The notes: generated from the sequence alone by a model not told the origin. 64,000 bases of DNA from Alcaligenaceae bacterium (GCA_013416435.1 JACCEN010000005.1:186001-250000); one strand, 5' to 3'. Shown: positions 1-8,070, counted from the first letter of the stretch. Numbers and translations are program-made.

Positions 1-405
1 CGCGTGGCTATCGATGTACTCACTGAGCCAAGCCAATATCTGGCGCTCATCAGGCGGTCCACCAGCGGCCGCATAAAGCGCAACCGGATCGCTATCTTCA
101 AAGGCAATTCCGACAATAAACAGCGTTCCGCGCGAAGCATCAAATGATGTTTTTCGCCACGCCTCATCGCCTTGGCTTTCTGCATTTTCAGCCCCAAAGC
201 GCTCGCACCACAGGGAGGCGAGCTTATCCTTGGCTGTGAACTTGATTTCATTGGCGTCGGTCATGCCAAGGTCGGCCGCGAACTGGTCTTTGTTGTAGTT
301 ACTTGGTGGCTTTACATCAGTCTTGGCTGTCTCAATAAACGATTCACGCGCGCCCGGACGAAGATCGGGCAGGGTTTCGATATCAATGAAGAATGTGTTT
401 CTCAT
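1..405 (-). CDS. Phage 3'-5' exonuclease, PolB-like (partial)
   Basis: The reading frame starts at ATG 405 and runs off the left edge of the window, leaving 135 residues. The N-terminus FFIDIETLP carries Asp8 and Glu10 in the DxE arrangement of exonuclease motif I of the DnaQ/PolB RNase H-like fold. The later stretch TLFIVGIAFED fits the next core strand. The family (predicted phage 3'-5' exonuclease) removes nucleotides from DNA 3' ends in replication or recombination. It is the leftmost visible gene of the leftward early operon, after the helicase and the single-strand annealing genes. The catalytic residues of motifs II and III lie outside the window, so activity cannot be judged. Confidence 0.8.
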   Translation of the reverse strand, partial: MRNTFFIDIETLPDLRPGARESFIETAKTDVKPPSNYNKDQFAADLGMTDANEIKFTAKDKLASLWCERFGAENAESQGDEAWRKTSFDASRGTLFIVGIAFEDSDPVALYAAAGGPPDERQILAWLSEYIDSHA

Positions 406-444
406 GTTCTGTGTTTCCAAGAAAAACCCGCTATTGAAAGCGGG

Positions 445-642
445 CTAGAAAGGGCAGCCATCAAACTTCCAATCCGGGCATCCGGACTGAATTACCTCTG
501 GCGGAGGTCGTTGCTGGTATTTCTGGCAGGTGTTTTCTGAGAAGTGCTCGCAAGACAAACAAGCCACTTCGATGTCAGATAAGCGCCGGAGCATGTCCTG
601 CAACGCTTCCTTTTGTATCTGAAGATCGGTCTGATTCATCAC
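445..642 (-). CDS. Small cysteine-rich phage protein
   Basis: A 65-residue protein lying between the helicase and the exonuclease in the leftward operon. It has five cysteines, four of them in a CLSC-x10-C-x15-C spread that could bind a metal ion, after a short helical N-terminus. Its start overlaps the 3' end of the helicase gene by 68 bases; a second ATG at 594 would shorten the overlap to 20 bases. I do not recognise the family. The reading frame is supported by operon position, close packing and the patterned cysteines, not by a strong ribosome-binding site. Confidence 0.55.
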   Translation of the reverse strand: MMNQTDLQIQKEALQDMLRRLSDIEVACLSCEHFSENTCQKYQQRPPPEVIQSGCPDWKFDGCPF

Positions 643-2278
643 CTAGGTCCAGTTGCGCGGGCCACTCAAACCCCACGATTTCGGGATATTTGCCCGATTC
701 GTTGACCGTTACCGTGGTTGGCCGACGCAAGCCATAGCCCGCCTCAATCCACTCAAGCGCCTGATCAATGGTTTCGGGCACGTACGCCATGCCTTCCTTG
801 CTACGGTAAGCCCACCACTGCCGTGCCCGGTGCTGGGCGTAGCCGGTGTGCTGCAAAGCTATCCATTCCCTGGCAACCACGCGCAAGCCAGACCAATATT
901 TGACGAGCAGAGAATCTGGCTTACCCTCGTTTCGGCTCACGTGCAAGTCGTACTCCACGTCGTCAATCGGGTAGGTTTTAATGACCTTTTCAACTTGCGT
1001 GGATAGGATGGCTGCATCACTGGCTGATCTGGCTTTGGGATCCTCGACCTCGCGCATGAGGTGGTCGCACTCCGGACACCTTAGCAGCGCTGCCGGCATG
1101 ACCTGGGCACCGCAGTTGTCGCAGACTGCGAATGGGGCGCTTCCTGCTTTGCGCTTGGATGCCCGCTTGCCCCTGATGGCATCGATCGGGCCCATGCGCT
1201 CGGTGGTGTCGGAGAAATCCAGCCACAGGCAATCGGTCTTGCCAGGCGCAATGCGCATTCCCCTGCCAGCGCCCTGTACGTACAGCACCGGCGATCTGGT
1301 CGGACGCAACCAGATGATGCAATCGACGTCCGGGACATCGAAGCCGGTTGTGAGCGCAAGCACGGTGACCAGACAGCGTATCTGTCCCGCCCGGTATCTG
1401 CGGATAAGCGCCTCGCGCTCGCCCTTTGGGGTGTCCCCGGTCACAACCGCAGCGGATATGCTCAGATGGCCGAGCGCAAGCGCAAATTCATCGGCGGTTG
1501 CAACCGTTGGGCAAAATGCAATCCATTTCTTACGGTTGACCGCTATTTGCACGGCTTGGCTGGCAGCCAGCGCCAGGTGCTTACTGACCTGGCTGGCAAG
1601 CTCCGACAGCTGGTAGTCACCATTGACAATGGGCACCGCCTGCACGTCGATCTGCGCCAGCTCTTCGGCAGGCCTGACCAATGGAGAGTTGTACCCATTC
1701 TCAAGCATGAACTTGACTGTGACCTCGTGACAGATGCCGGTGAATAGCGGGTCCCTGCCGTCGGTGAGCCAGACGCCATTGCCACGGAAAGGCGTAGCGG
1801 TCAGGCCCACGGCGCGAAAGCTGCAATATTTGGCCAGGTCGTTGAGCAGTGAACGATACATGCCTGCGCCGTCGGAACTGATCAAATGGCATTCGTCAAA
1901 GATCACGCACTTGATGTTGCCGAGTACATGGGCCGATTTGGCAACGCTGCCTATGGTCGCCACAATGACATCGGCGTTGGGCTGCTTTTTCCCCACTGAC
2001 GCGCTGTAGTAGCCCACCCTAATATCTGGCGGCAGCACGTTGACCAGCTTTTCGGCGTTCTGCTCAGCAAGTTCCTTGCTGGGAACGATAACCAGCGTGC
2101 GCGGGTGCTCAGACGGCCACAGCTCAAAAAGCCTGCCGACCAGGCCGGCTATGACAACGCTTTTTCCAGCAGCGCAAGGCAGGACAATGATCGGGTTGTC
2201 GGTGGGCTTGGTATGCGATCCCCACCAGGCGAGCGTGTTCTCGATGGATTCAGTTTGGTAGTTTCGTAGGCTGTACAT
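575..2278 (-). CDS. Superfamily 2 DNA helicase (DECH box)
   Basis: A 567-residue SF2 helicase of the SSL2/RadD-like group. Motif I is AAGKS at residues 36-40, motif II is the DECH box at 128-131, motif III reads GLTATPFRG near 158-166, and motif VI is QGAGRGMR near 335. After the two RecA-like domains a four-cysteine zinc ribbon (CDNC...CPEC) is visible near 385-405, followed by about 150 residues of phage-type C-terminal region. The ATG overlaps the upstream stop by one base (TGATG), so translation is probably coupled to the PD-(D/E)XK-like gene. Likely role: ATP-driven DNA unwinding during phage replication or recombination. Confidence 0.88.
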   Translation of the reverse strand: MYSLRNYQTESIENTLAWWGSHTKPTDNPIIVLPCAAGKSVVIAGLVGRLFELWPSEHPRTLVIVPSKELAEQNAEKLVNVLPPDIRVGYYSASVGKKQPNADVIVATIGSVAKSAHVLGNIKCVIFDECHLISSDGAGMYRSLLNDLAKYCSFRAVGLTATPFRGNGVWLTDGRDPLFTGICHEVTVKFMLENGYNSPLVRPAEELAQIDVQAVPIVNGDYQLSELASQVSKHLALAASQAVQIAVNRKKWIAFCPTVATADEFALALGHLSISAAVVTGDTPKGEREALIRRYRAGQIRCLVTVLALTTGFDVPDVDCIIWLRPTRSPVLYVQGAGRGMRIAPGKTDCLWLDFSDTTERMGPIDAIRGKRASKRKAGSAPFAVCDNCGAQVMPAALLRCPECDHLMREVEDPKARSASDAAILSTQVEKVIKTYPIDDVEYDLHVSRNEGKPDSLLVKYWSGLRVVAREWIALQHTGYAQHRARQWWAYRSKEGMAYVPETIDQALEWIEAGYGLRRPTTVTVNESGKYPEIVGFEWPAQLDLGDESDRSSDTKGSVAGHAPALI

Positions 2279-3315
2279 CAGGCAACAAGCCTCCCGTTGA
2301 ACATGTTTCTTAGTGTTTGGATATGCTCGTTTGCATCATCGAGTGCGTGCTTGTGGTCAAGGGCATGAATCTCGCTTGATTCGAACGCTTCTGGCGCATG
2401 CCCATTGGTAAACGTCTTGCCTGTTAGGTTGTTGATGTATGACACCCAGTTTCCTTCTGCGCTGGAATCGGCCATCGTGGCGAATGTATCCAGCAGAATC
2501 GGTATGTACCGGTGCGACTGGCAACCTTTCTCCTGGCTTTCTTGGTCCAGCATTACGTGATGCCGCTCGCACATCCATTGCCCGTCTGTGCCAGGTGTGA
2601 CGTGGCTGCAGTTTCTGCAGCTTGGAACGGGTGCTGACGGCGAATGGCAGGCGTTCTGGAACTTGCAAGACATGCATAGGTCCCAGGTTGGGTCCTCATT
2701 AATCCTGGCCGGTGGCTCGTCGCTGTAGACAATCGTAGCGGCTCGATCGACAAGCTCTTTGAATCGCCTAGGGTTCGCGTGAATGCGCTCCTCATACATT
2801 TCGGCGCCGGTGGTTGCTAGATAGAGGGCGCGTTCCATTCCAGTCAGGCCCATTTGAAAAATGAGGCTGTCGTAAGCCTCGGGGGCACAGGTCTGAAGGC
2901 CGCTTATTTGCAAGGCTTCGATATCGCCCGCATTGACCACATCGACCTTCAGCACATGCCACGTTCTGGCCGCCTCAGGCAAGCCCAGCACGGCGGCATC
3001 CATTGTTCCGGCCACATGCCCGGCCATTGTTGATAGGCGCCAGGGTGTGCCGTTGGGCTGCCGGTCGTGCACCTCGCATCCGATGCTGCGAAGATCTTTG
3101 TAGATTTGTTGCTTAACGAGCGAGGCGAAGGCGTCTCGCTGTGCGCATGGGTAGACTGGCATTGCCCACCGGAACATCTGCCACAGGTAGCGCGGGCAGA
3201 CGTGCCCGACGCTGTCGATAGGCAGGTGTCCGAGCCGCCCGCCATCATTGTTCTTCGCATACCAATTTTGTATCGCTTGAATGGTCTGATTGCGCGGGTC
3301 GCTGATGGCGGGCAT
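2278..3315 (-). CDS. PD-(D/E)XK nuclease-like phage protein, motif altered
   Basis: A 345-residue protein with good spacing of a GGAG ribosome-binding site before ATG 3315. The middle resembles phage PD-(D/E)XK nucleases: GTMDAAVLGLPEAARTWHVL is followed by a segment ending MGLTGMERALYLA. In relatives as I remember them the core strand after WHVL reads E-x-K (LEFKTHN type), but here it is LKVDVVNAG, so the catalytic Glu and Lys appear replaced. Downstream are two cysteine clusters, CMSCKFQNAC and CRNC...C...C, that may bind a metal or iron-sulfur cluster. It overlaps the helicase start by one base. It may be an inactive structural relative or use a shifted active site. Confidence 0.65.
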   Translation of the reverse strand: MPAISDPRNQTIQAIQNWYAKNNDGGRLGHLPIDSVGHVCPRYLWQMFRWAMPVYPCAQRDAFASLVKQQIYKDLRSIGCEVHDRQPNGTPWRLSTMAGHVAGTMDAAVLGLPEAARTWHVLKVDVVNAGDIEALQISGLQTCAPEAYDSLIFQMGLTGMERALYLATTGAEMYEERIHANPRRFKELVDRAATIVYSDEPPARINEDPTWDLCMSCKFQNACHSPSAPVPSCRNCSHVTPGTDGQWMCERHHVMLDQESQEKGCQSHRYIPILLDTFATMADSSAEGNWVSYINNLTGKTFTNGHAPEAFESSEIHALDHKHALDDANEHIQTLRNMFNGRLVA

Positions 3316-3330
3316 GGTTTCGGTCTCCGG

Positions 3331-3846
3331 TTATCGTTGCCAGGGGGGTGCAGCTGCTGCTGCAGGTTGTTGCGCGGCTTGCTGCTGGACTACGGCGCCG
3401 GGCACAGGCTGTTGCTGAGGGATACCGGCGCCGACTGCAGAGGCAGCAAATCCGCCCTGCACCGCCTCGTAGCCCTTGATGTCGTTGCTGTCCCCGTGCG
3501 TGTCGTCTTTTCGCACTGATACGCGGATTCGCAAAGGCCGGCCATGCAGCTGAGTGGTGTCTTGAAGATTCAGCACTCCGACGGCGTGGCAGATGGCAGA
3601 CAGTTGCGCCTGTCCAATCTCGGTCGCCTTTTGATTTTGGTTCTGGATCGTGATGCGCCCATAAACCTTTCGGTTGATGAATTCGCCTTCCAGCACGGAG
3701 AACTTGGCTTCCAAGTACTTGCCCGTGTTGTTTTTGGTGTCCTTGACGTCAGTCTCTTCAATCTGGACGGTGTATGTGCCCGCCGGCAGCGGAGTGAAGG
3801 TGGTTGCAGGTGCGACTTGCGCCGCATTAAAGCCAAGCGTTGCCAT
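3331..3846 (-). CDS. DUF669 phage single-strand DNA-binding-like protein
   Basis: A 171-residue protein that fits the DUF669 family: an N-terminal beta-rich domain with the stretch LPAGTYTVQIEETDVKDTKN and a central KVYGRITIQN segment, then a disordered Pro/Gln/Ala-rich tail ending PPWQR. DUF669 proteins are usually next to Sak4-type ATPases and are thought to act as single-strand DNA-binding partners; that pairing is seen here. An AGGAG site lies nine bases before ATG 3846. The gene sits between the Sak4-like gene and the PD-(D/E)XK-like gene in the same orientation. Confidence 0.8.
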   Translation of the reverse strand: MATLGFNAAQVAPATTFTPLPAGTYTVQIEETDVKDTKNNTGKYLEAKFSVLEGEFINRKVYGRITIQNQNQKATEIGQAQLSAICHAVGVLNLQDTTQLHGRPLRIRVSVRKDDTHGDSNDIKGYEAVQGGFAASAVGAGIPQQQPVPGAVVQQQAAQQPAAAAAPPWQR

Positions 3847-3852
3847 GGTTGA

Positions 3853-4620
3853 TTACTCCTGATGGATTGATGGTTGAGTTGGGTTTCGGGTTGGCTCGAT
3901 TGAGTCAGGCTGAGCCGAGGCCTGTTGCTGCTGGTCAGGCGTTGCCAGTACTTTGGCGGCGATATCGGCAAGGTTTGGCAGCTCGAACGCATCCAGCGCG
4001 CCGCTGCGGTCCTTAGCGATATAGTTAAAGTCTGGCTGCGTTTGCAGGTAGCGAACGAGCTTGCCTTCCGGGTCTTTTTCGGCACGAAGGCAAAGCACCT
4101 CGTCAAACAGGTACGGTATGCCCTGGGCAAGCTTGGCGCCTGGCAGGGACGGGCTATACAGCATGGCGCCGGTATGCTCGTCTTTGACGCGCTCCATCTT
4201 GCAGCTCATGTAGACGTTGCGTCCTGGCAGGTCGCGAAATGCCCGTAGAAGATCGGTCATTTGCTCGGAGAGGTTCCCATAAGCGGCTCTGGCATCTTTT
4301 GAGTTCTTCTTCTCGTAGGAAAGAACGACTTCGGCAATTTCGCTAATACTGTCCAAAGCGATCCAGTCGAACTTCTTGCCATCAGCGTCGTTCATGAGGT
4401 AGTTATAGGCCTCGTGCACATCTTCGATCTTCGAGACCTCGATAACCGGCAGGTCAACATCTCGCAGGGACAGCAGCCCGCCCTCTGCTGAAATGATGAT
4501 GGGGTTGCCAGGCATGGTTTTGCAGAGTGTGGTTTTCCCGGCCCCGGCACCACCATATACGAGTACTTTCAGGCCGTTGGTGCGCGCGGCCTCTCGGGTC
4601 GATTTCAATTGGATTGCCAT
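3853..4620 (-). CDS. Sak4-like RecA-fold ATPase (AAA_24)
   Basis: A 255-residue P-loop ATPase. The Walker A motif is GGAGAGKT at residues 23-30, and the Walker B strand is FDWIALDSISEIAE near 85-100. The segment PIIISAEGGLLSLRD is typical of the AAA_24/Sak4 group of phage single-strand annealing proteins, which load on single-strand DNA and promote pairing. The last 40 residues are Gln/Pro-rich and probably disordered. An AGGA site precedes ATG 4620. Next to DUF669, an exonuclease and a helicase, it completes a recombination cassette. A simple SSB-loading ATPase role cannot be excluded. Confidence 0.83.
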   Translation of the reverse strand: MAIQLKSTREAARTNGLKVLVYGGAGAGKTTLCKTMPGNPIIISAEGGLLSLRDVDLPVIEVSKIEDVHEAYNYLMNDADGKKFDWIALDSISEIAEVVLSYEKKNSKDARAAYGNLSEQMTDLLRAFRDLPGRNVYMSCKMERVKDEHTGAMLYSPSLPGAKLAQGIPYLFDEVLCLRAEKDPEGKLVRYLQTQPDFNYIAKDRSGALDAFELPNLADIAAKVLATPDQQQQASAQPDSIEPTRNPTQPSIHQE

Positions 4621-4644
4621 GGTTATGTTCCTGTTCTGGTTAAG

Positions 4645-4794
4645 CTAGGTTATGAGTCGGGCCAGAAACGTCGGCCCCAAGAGAAGCGCTGCGACGAACG
4701 CCACGCCTACCGCTATCCGCAGTGGAGTCAGCTTGTAATCGTCGTCAGGGTGGCGGTAGCGCATAAGCGTCAGGCGGTTCCAGGCGGTTTTCAT
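4645..4794 (-). CDS. Small single-pass membrane protein
   Basis: A 49-residue protein whose ATG at 4794 overlaps the stop of the upstream 77-residue gene in an ATGA junction, and an AAGGTG sits just upstream. The first 25 residues are basic and polar; residues 25-46 form one hydrophobic segment (LRIAVGVAFVAALLLGPTFLA). The family is not recognised. Small membrane proteins are common in leftward early operons, where some alter superinfection or host physiology, but nothing in the sequence shows which. Confidence 0.6.
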   Translation of the reverse strand: MKTAWNRLTLMRYRHPDDDYKLTPLRIAVGVAFVAALLLGPTFLARLIT

Positions 4795-5024
4795 GCCATC
4801 ACCTTCGCGACGTTGGCTATTTCGTTGTGCAGTCGCTGGCGCGCCGCAGCCGACTGCTTGTTTTCCGGATCGACAAAAGCCGCAAGCAAGTCGTATAGAT
4901 CCTGCGGTTCGCCGCCCATCAGAAGGATGTCGGCCCATTGCTCTGCATCGAAGCCGAACGCTGAACCACCGTTTCTAAGGCACGCCGCGACACCGGCGGC
5001 AAGGCCGTTTTGACTGATATCCAT
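4791..5024 (-). CDS. Phage hypothetical protein, 77 residues
   Basis: The start at ATG 5024 is set by a CAGGAGCC ribosome-binding site six bases upstream. The product is a soluble, acidic 77-residue protein with a patterned helical sequence (DAEQWADILLMGGEPQDLYDLLAAFVD). No family recognised. It is translationally coupled by ATGA overlap to the small membrane protein that follows, so the two may act together. A longer in-frame extension upstream exists but lacks a ribosome-binding site. Confidence 0.7.
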   Translation of the reverse strand: MDISQNGLAAGVAACLRNGGSAFGFDAEQWADILLMGGEPQDLYDLLAAFVDPENKQSAAARQRLHNEIANVAKVMA

Positions 5025-5180
5025 GATTGGCTCCTGAGTAGGAAAGAAGTGAAGGCGCCAGAGGTCCGCCCGATCTGTGCTTGCCGCATCGCTTCCGGAC
5101 GCGACCGGCGGGCACACAGACGGCTTGGCGTAGCGCCCTCGGCCATGGCCACGTAATGGGCATGGCGGAAAGCGCTGGGG

Positions 5181-5611
5181 TGGGGTGTCAGACGGGACAC
5201 CGCCGTACTGCCGGTTACGCTTCCGGCGTCAGTTGGCTGCTGACCGACACATGGCCATACCCGCAGCTTGCCAAGCCCCGTATTCTTTTGGCGCGGGGGC
5301 AAAGTATTTATCTCTCGTCTGCCAGCGAGTCGCGGGTCGGTGGGGTTTGCTGCCCGCCGGTGATCCGCAGTTGATCGGGCGCCGGCACCTCCCCGGCTTG
5401 CATCTGTGAGTCTCCATGTCCTTGGCGTAGATGGTTCGCCTTGTTTACCGCCGCATGGTAGGGGGCCAGATCGTTGTGCAGGCTACTTCCGCTGGCATGC
5501 CTCCATCTTTCGATGGCCTGCTGACAAGAAATCGTGCCGGGATTCACCCCGAAGGGTCAGGCGTCCCGGCGCCCTGTAGTTGGGTGCGCTAACGGGGCAC
5601 CGCCGTACTGC
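5181..5611. repeat. Pair of diverged direct repeats, about 31 bp
   Basis: Copies at 5181-5211 and 5580-5611 share a GGGTG start and the 14-base core CACCGCCGTACTGC (first copy ACACCGCC, second GCACCGCC). On the minus strand both encode a QYGG(V/A)P peptide in one frame. They look like remnants of a duplicated small gene; no regulatory role is evident. Confidence 0.45.
5308..5547 (-). CDS. Possible small phage protein, 79 residues
   Basis: A minus-strand frame starting at GTG 5547, co-oriented with the early operon. The product is polar (Gln-, His- and Asn-rich), with no hydrophobic segment, cysteine pattern or recognised motif. The ribosome-binding site is poor. It is kept because it is the longest co-directional frame in this part and its composition is protein-like, but it could be spurious. 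Confidence 0.35.
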   Translation of the reverse strand: MNPGTISCQQAIERWRHASGSSLHNDLAPYHAAVNKANHLRQGHGDSQMQAGEVPAPDQLRITGGQQTPPTRDSLADER

Positions 5612-5766
5612 GTCGAGCTTTCACCATGTCTCGCATGGGCCTGTGCGCCTTCAGGCTGGCGTAACGGTGGCCGGTGCGATTTCAACCGGCTTCCGGCGCA
5701 GTCCAATCCGCCCCCTTGGCTGGGCGCTGCGCCACACGGATATCTTCCCCTTTCGGGTGTAGCCAA
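5557..5766 (-). CDS. Possible small phage protein, 69 residues
   Basis: A minus-strand frame that would start at TTG 5766. It includes the duplicated QYGGAP-encoding segment and ends GRRDA. The product is Pro/Gly/Arg-rich. It resembles in style the poorly understood small frames near Icd-like genes in other phages, but I cannot assign it. Weak start codon and no clear ribosome-binding site. Confidence 0.28.
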   Translation of the reverse strand: MATPERGRYPCGAAPSQGGGLDCAGSRLKSHRPPLRQPEGAQAHARHGESSTQYGGAPLAHPTTGRRDA

Positions 5767-5942
5767 GCTCAGCTACGCAATCACCATCATCGAAGCGGGC
5801 CGGTCTCGAACCCGGCGTACTGTCCTTGCCCGCGTTTCAGCGCTACCTACGGGCTCGGCTGGTCGAACCGCATTAACCTAACCGCTTCGATGATGGCCCC
5901 CTGCCGGATAGGACGGCCAGCAGGGGAGTGGTCGATAGTGGG

Positions 5943-6227
5943 TTAGGTTGTCGGCTCGACCGGGCCGGGAAGGGGTGGGGCGGGTAGGGGCATCCAGTGG
6001 GTAGGCTCGATTCGCCAGCAGTTCGGTATATCGTCCGCCTCGACAGAGGTTTCAAACCATCCTGGCTGTTCGTCGTCGGGATCTTCCCAGTGCTCGGCGA
6101 TATAGGCTTCGCTCATCCACTGCCCCCGCATGGTGCGCCAGTTACCGTGTGAGTTGTAATAGCCAAGCAGGAGCGTGCGGCCATCCTTCGGCGCTGTCTC
6201 GATGCTTCTCCATGAGCTTTCACACAT
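5943..6227 (-). CDS. DUF551 family protein
   Basis: A 94-residue protein with the DUF551 layout: an N-terminal WRSIETAPKDGRTLLLGYY block and a C-terminal PTHWMPLPAPP block, with a variable Trp- and acid-rich middle. The family is common in phage early regions and its function is unknown. ATG 6227 was chosen over a longer frame because GAGGGGAAACGT precedes it with good spacing. The start overlaps the end of the HNH gene by eight bases. Confidence 0.8.
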   Translation of the reverse strand: MCESSWRSIETAPKDGRTLLLGYYNSHGNWRTMRGQWMSEAYIAEHWEDPDDEQPGWFETSVEADDIPNCWRIEPTHWMPLPAPPLPGPVEPTT

Positions 6228-6705
6228 ACGTTTCCCCTCGAAGAATCCTGCCAACCGTTCTCTTGTTCGTTCCGTGTTTTTTCGCAAGCGCTTCCCACGA
6301 CAATCCGGTTTCCAGCCGATCTCTGCGAATCTGGTTTGCAGTCTCATCGCTTAGGGATGAGTTGGGCGACCTCTTGCCTTTCCAGTAATCTGCTTGCATT
6401 CGACCAAGAGCGCGGGAATGTGCGAGATTTTGCTTTTGGGTACACCATTCGAGGTTCTTTGCCTGGTTGTTTTTTGGGTCACAATCAATATGATTCACGT
6501 AGGGCAGATTCAGCGGATTAGGAATGAATGCTTCCGCGACAATTCGGTGAGCCCGCACCTCCCTTCTTGGTTGAGACAGCCTTGCTAGGAGATAGCCGCT
6601 ACTGTTTTGGTACAGGCCCACAGGCTTTCCGTCTGTTCGTCTTATTTGCCCCTGTTCGGATACTTCATATCGGCCCTCATATCCTTGGACTGGTCGCCAC
6701 TGCAT
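6220..6705 (-). CDS. HNH homing endonuclease with NUMOD4 domain
   Basis: A 161-residue endonuclease. Residues 1-20 (MQWRPVQGYEGRYEVSEQG) form a NUMOD4 DNA-binding motif, and the middle has an HNH core with NHIDCDPKNN and NLEWCT. The C-terminal 45 residues look like a helix-turn-helix (SWEALAKKHGTNKRTVGRIL). ATG 6705 has a GAGAGGTGA ribosome-binding site. Free-standing genes of this type cut DNA and spread by homing; it is probably a mobile passenger in the early operon rather than part of phage metabolism. Confidence 0.85.
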   Translation of the reverse strand: MQWRPVQGYEGRYEVSEQGQIRRTDGKPVGLYQNSSGYLLARLSQPRREVRAHRIVAEAFIPNPLNLPYVNHIDCDPKNNQAKNLEWCTQKQNLAHSRALGRMQADYWKGKRSPNSSLSDETANQIRRDRLETGLSWEALAKKHGTNKRTVGRILRGETYV

Positions 6706-6709
6706 CGCT

Positions 6710-6868
6710 TCACCTCTCTTGATTGTTGCGCGCCTCCAACGCCTCCCGCGCCTTGGCGGCTGCGTAGGCTTCGGCTTGGGTGGTGGTGATGAGGGGCGTC
6801 TTGAAACCGGTAGCCGCTCCACTGGCTGCCAACCACGCCACCGGCTCGGGCATCGGAATGGTGCTCAT
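6710..6868 (-). CDS. Small phage protein, 52 residues
   Basis: A short gene starting at ATG 6868 in an ATGA overlap with the stop of the upstream 72-residue gene. The product has a PEPVAWL start and an Ala-rich helical end (TTQAEAYAAAKAREALEARN). This layout is common in small early proteins of betaproteobacterial and pseudomonad phages; function unknown. It ends four bases before the HNH start codon. Confidence 0.65.
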   Translation of the reverse strand: MSTIPMPEPVAWLAASGAATGFKTPLITTTQAEAYAAAKAREALEARNNQER

Positions 6869-7083
6869 GAGTTCCGCATCCTATAAAGTTGATCGGCGTA
6901 CTTCTTTTTCAACCTGGGAACCGGGCACCCCGGCGCGTGCCAGTTCGCCTTCCTCAAAACACCAGCGCCGCTATCCTGTTCACAGTGTCGGCATACCGTG
7001 AAATCAGAGCCGTACACGCCGTAACTGTCGGTATAGGTCGTGTGATCCAGCAGCGTGAGAAGGTCGCGTAGGTGGCGGCTCAT
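6865..7083 (-). CDS. Small phage protein with Cys/His pattern
   Basis: A 72-residue protein from ATG 7083, preceded by GGAGAAACAGCC. Residues VCRHCEQDSG...HAPGCPVP hold a CxxC pair, a His and a further Cys that could bind zinc. Both ends overlap neighbours by ATGA, so it belongs to a tightly coupled chain (7484 to 6710). No family recognised. Confidence 0.7.
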   Translation of the reverse strand: MSRHLRDLLTLLDHTTYTDSYGVYGSDFTVCRHCEQDSGAGVLRKANWHAPGCPVPRLKKKYADQLYRMRNS

Positions 7084-7484
7084 GGCTGTTTCTCCATTGC
7101 GGCGTCGATGGCCTCTCGCGGGCTTGAGTGCCAATCGAATCGGTACTCACCATCATCGGGCCACCCAATACGGTACACAGGATCGCCCCTCGCTTTGTTC
7201 ATGCTCTGCACTTGTGCCTCTTGATCGGCAAGCCAATCCATTCGCTCCGCATCCCGCTTCCACGCCTGTATCTCTGGTGATTGAAGGATGGCCTGAATCG
7301 CTGCATCCGTGATTTCCCGCAGCCGGTCGGAATCTTCGGCAACCAGCGAGAAATCATCCGGCCCCATTGTTCCGTAGCTCCAGGCATCCCACACACGCAG
7401 GCAGTCGTATGCGTCACCCAGGGCGGCAGCAACGGCTTCGTCAACTGCCTCTTTGGTGGTATCTGTCAGTATGGTGGTGCTCAT
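7080..7484 (-). CDS. Phage hypothetical protein, 134 residues
   Basis: The start at ATG 7484 follows GAGGCGGTGG. The protein is soluble and acidic, with a likely helical N-terminal half and a WKRDAERMDWLADQEAQV segment often seen in phage early proteins that begin a C-terminal GREAIDAAM-like region (here SPREAIDAAMEKQ). Its role is unknown. ATGA overlap with the next gene indicates coupled translation. Confidence 0.7.
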   Translation of the reverse strand: MSTTILTDTTKEAVDEAVAAALGDAYDCLRVWDAWSYGTMGPDDFSLVAEDSDRLREITDAAIQAILQSPEIQAWKRDAERMDWLADQEAQVQSMNKARGDPVYRIGWPDDGEYRFDWHSSPREAIDAAMEKQP

Positions 7485-7497
7485 GATTACCACCGCC

Positions 7498-7740
7498 TCA
7501 TATGGCTGCGCGACCCAAGCAGTCGCACAGGTATGTTTTCAGCAGCTCGATGGCCTGAGTTTCGTCGTTTGCCCACAGCGCCCGCAGCATCGCTTGCCGC
7601 TGGTCGTGCAGGTCGCCTGGGATGTTCGTGATCCCGCGCCCTTGCAAGTGCGCAATCAGATCATCGTCATCGAAGTCATCCAGATCAACTTCAACATCGA
7701 TGTCTACGTACTGCGATACGCTGATGGTCTTGGATGCCAT
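7498..7740 (-). CDS. Acidic phage protein, 80 residues
   Basis: ATG 7740 is preceded by GAGAGGACGAT. The N-terminal third is strongly acidic (DIDVEVDLDDFDDDDLIAHL) and the rest is helical with a single CDC motif near the C-terminus. Such aspartate-rich proteins can mimic DNA, but the acidic run is short, so this is only a possibility. Member of the leftward early operon. Confidence 0.7.
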   Translation of the reverse strand: MASKTISVSQYVDIDVEVDLDDFDDDDLIAHLQGRGITNIPGDLHDQRQAMLRALWANDETQAIELLKTYLCDCLGRAAI

Positions 7741-7779
7741 ATCGTCCTCTCTTGTGGATTCATCCGGCGTGGCGACCGG

Positions 7780-8070
7780 CTATTCGTTGCCGCCAGCGCC
7801 GATCGCTACGCCGAGCGCCATGGCCTCGAAGGCGGCGGCCTTGGCCGCATCAATGCTTTCGAAAAAATGGTCGCGCTTGTCATATCCGGCATCGTCATCA
7901 TTGAAGCTGGCCCCAATGCGAACCGTGACGCCATCAATGCAAGTCATCTGCACAGCCTCTGGATTCCCCTCTTCGTCGCTGCCGCAGAAGACAAGAATCT
8001 GTCGCCCGCTCTCTGTTCTGATGATCTTTGCGAAGTCATCCTCGTGCGACTGATATACGGTCAAGCCCAT
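7780..8070 (-). CDS. Phage hypothetical protein, 96 residues
   Basis: ATG 8070 has a strong AAGGAGA site. The product is a small alpha/beta protein (GLTVYQSHEDDFAKII...RQILVFCGSDEEGNPEAVQMTC) ending in an alanine-rich helix. No recognised family, signal or membrane segment. Second gene of the leftward operon. Confidence 0.68.
   Translation of the reverse strand: MGLTVYQSHEDDFAKIIRTESGRQILVFCGSDEEGNPEAVQMTCIDGVTVRIGASFNDDDAGYDKRDHFFESIDAAKAAAFEAMALGVAIGAGGNE

Larger units (their letters stand above)
5025..5942 (-). other. Weakly coding stretch in the early operon
   Basis: This 0.9 kb stretch between the 77-residue gene and the DUF551 gene has overlapping open frames on both strands and no clear gene. 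Two minus-strand frames listed separately are the best candidates. A roughly 31-base segment is present twice (5181-5211 and 5580-5611), both ending CACCGCCGTACTGC on the plus strand, which suggests an old duplication. In tailed phages such ambiguous regions often hold Icd/Ash-like small genes; I cannot confirm that here. Confidence 0.5.

Noticed and set aside
4919-5302. Minus-strand 127-codon frame
   Set aside because: Overlaps the better supported 77-residue gene, which has its own ribosome-binding site; composition is Ser/Arg-rich and start context is poor.
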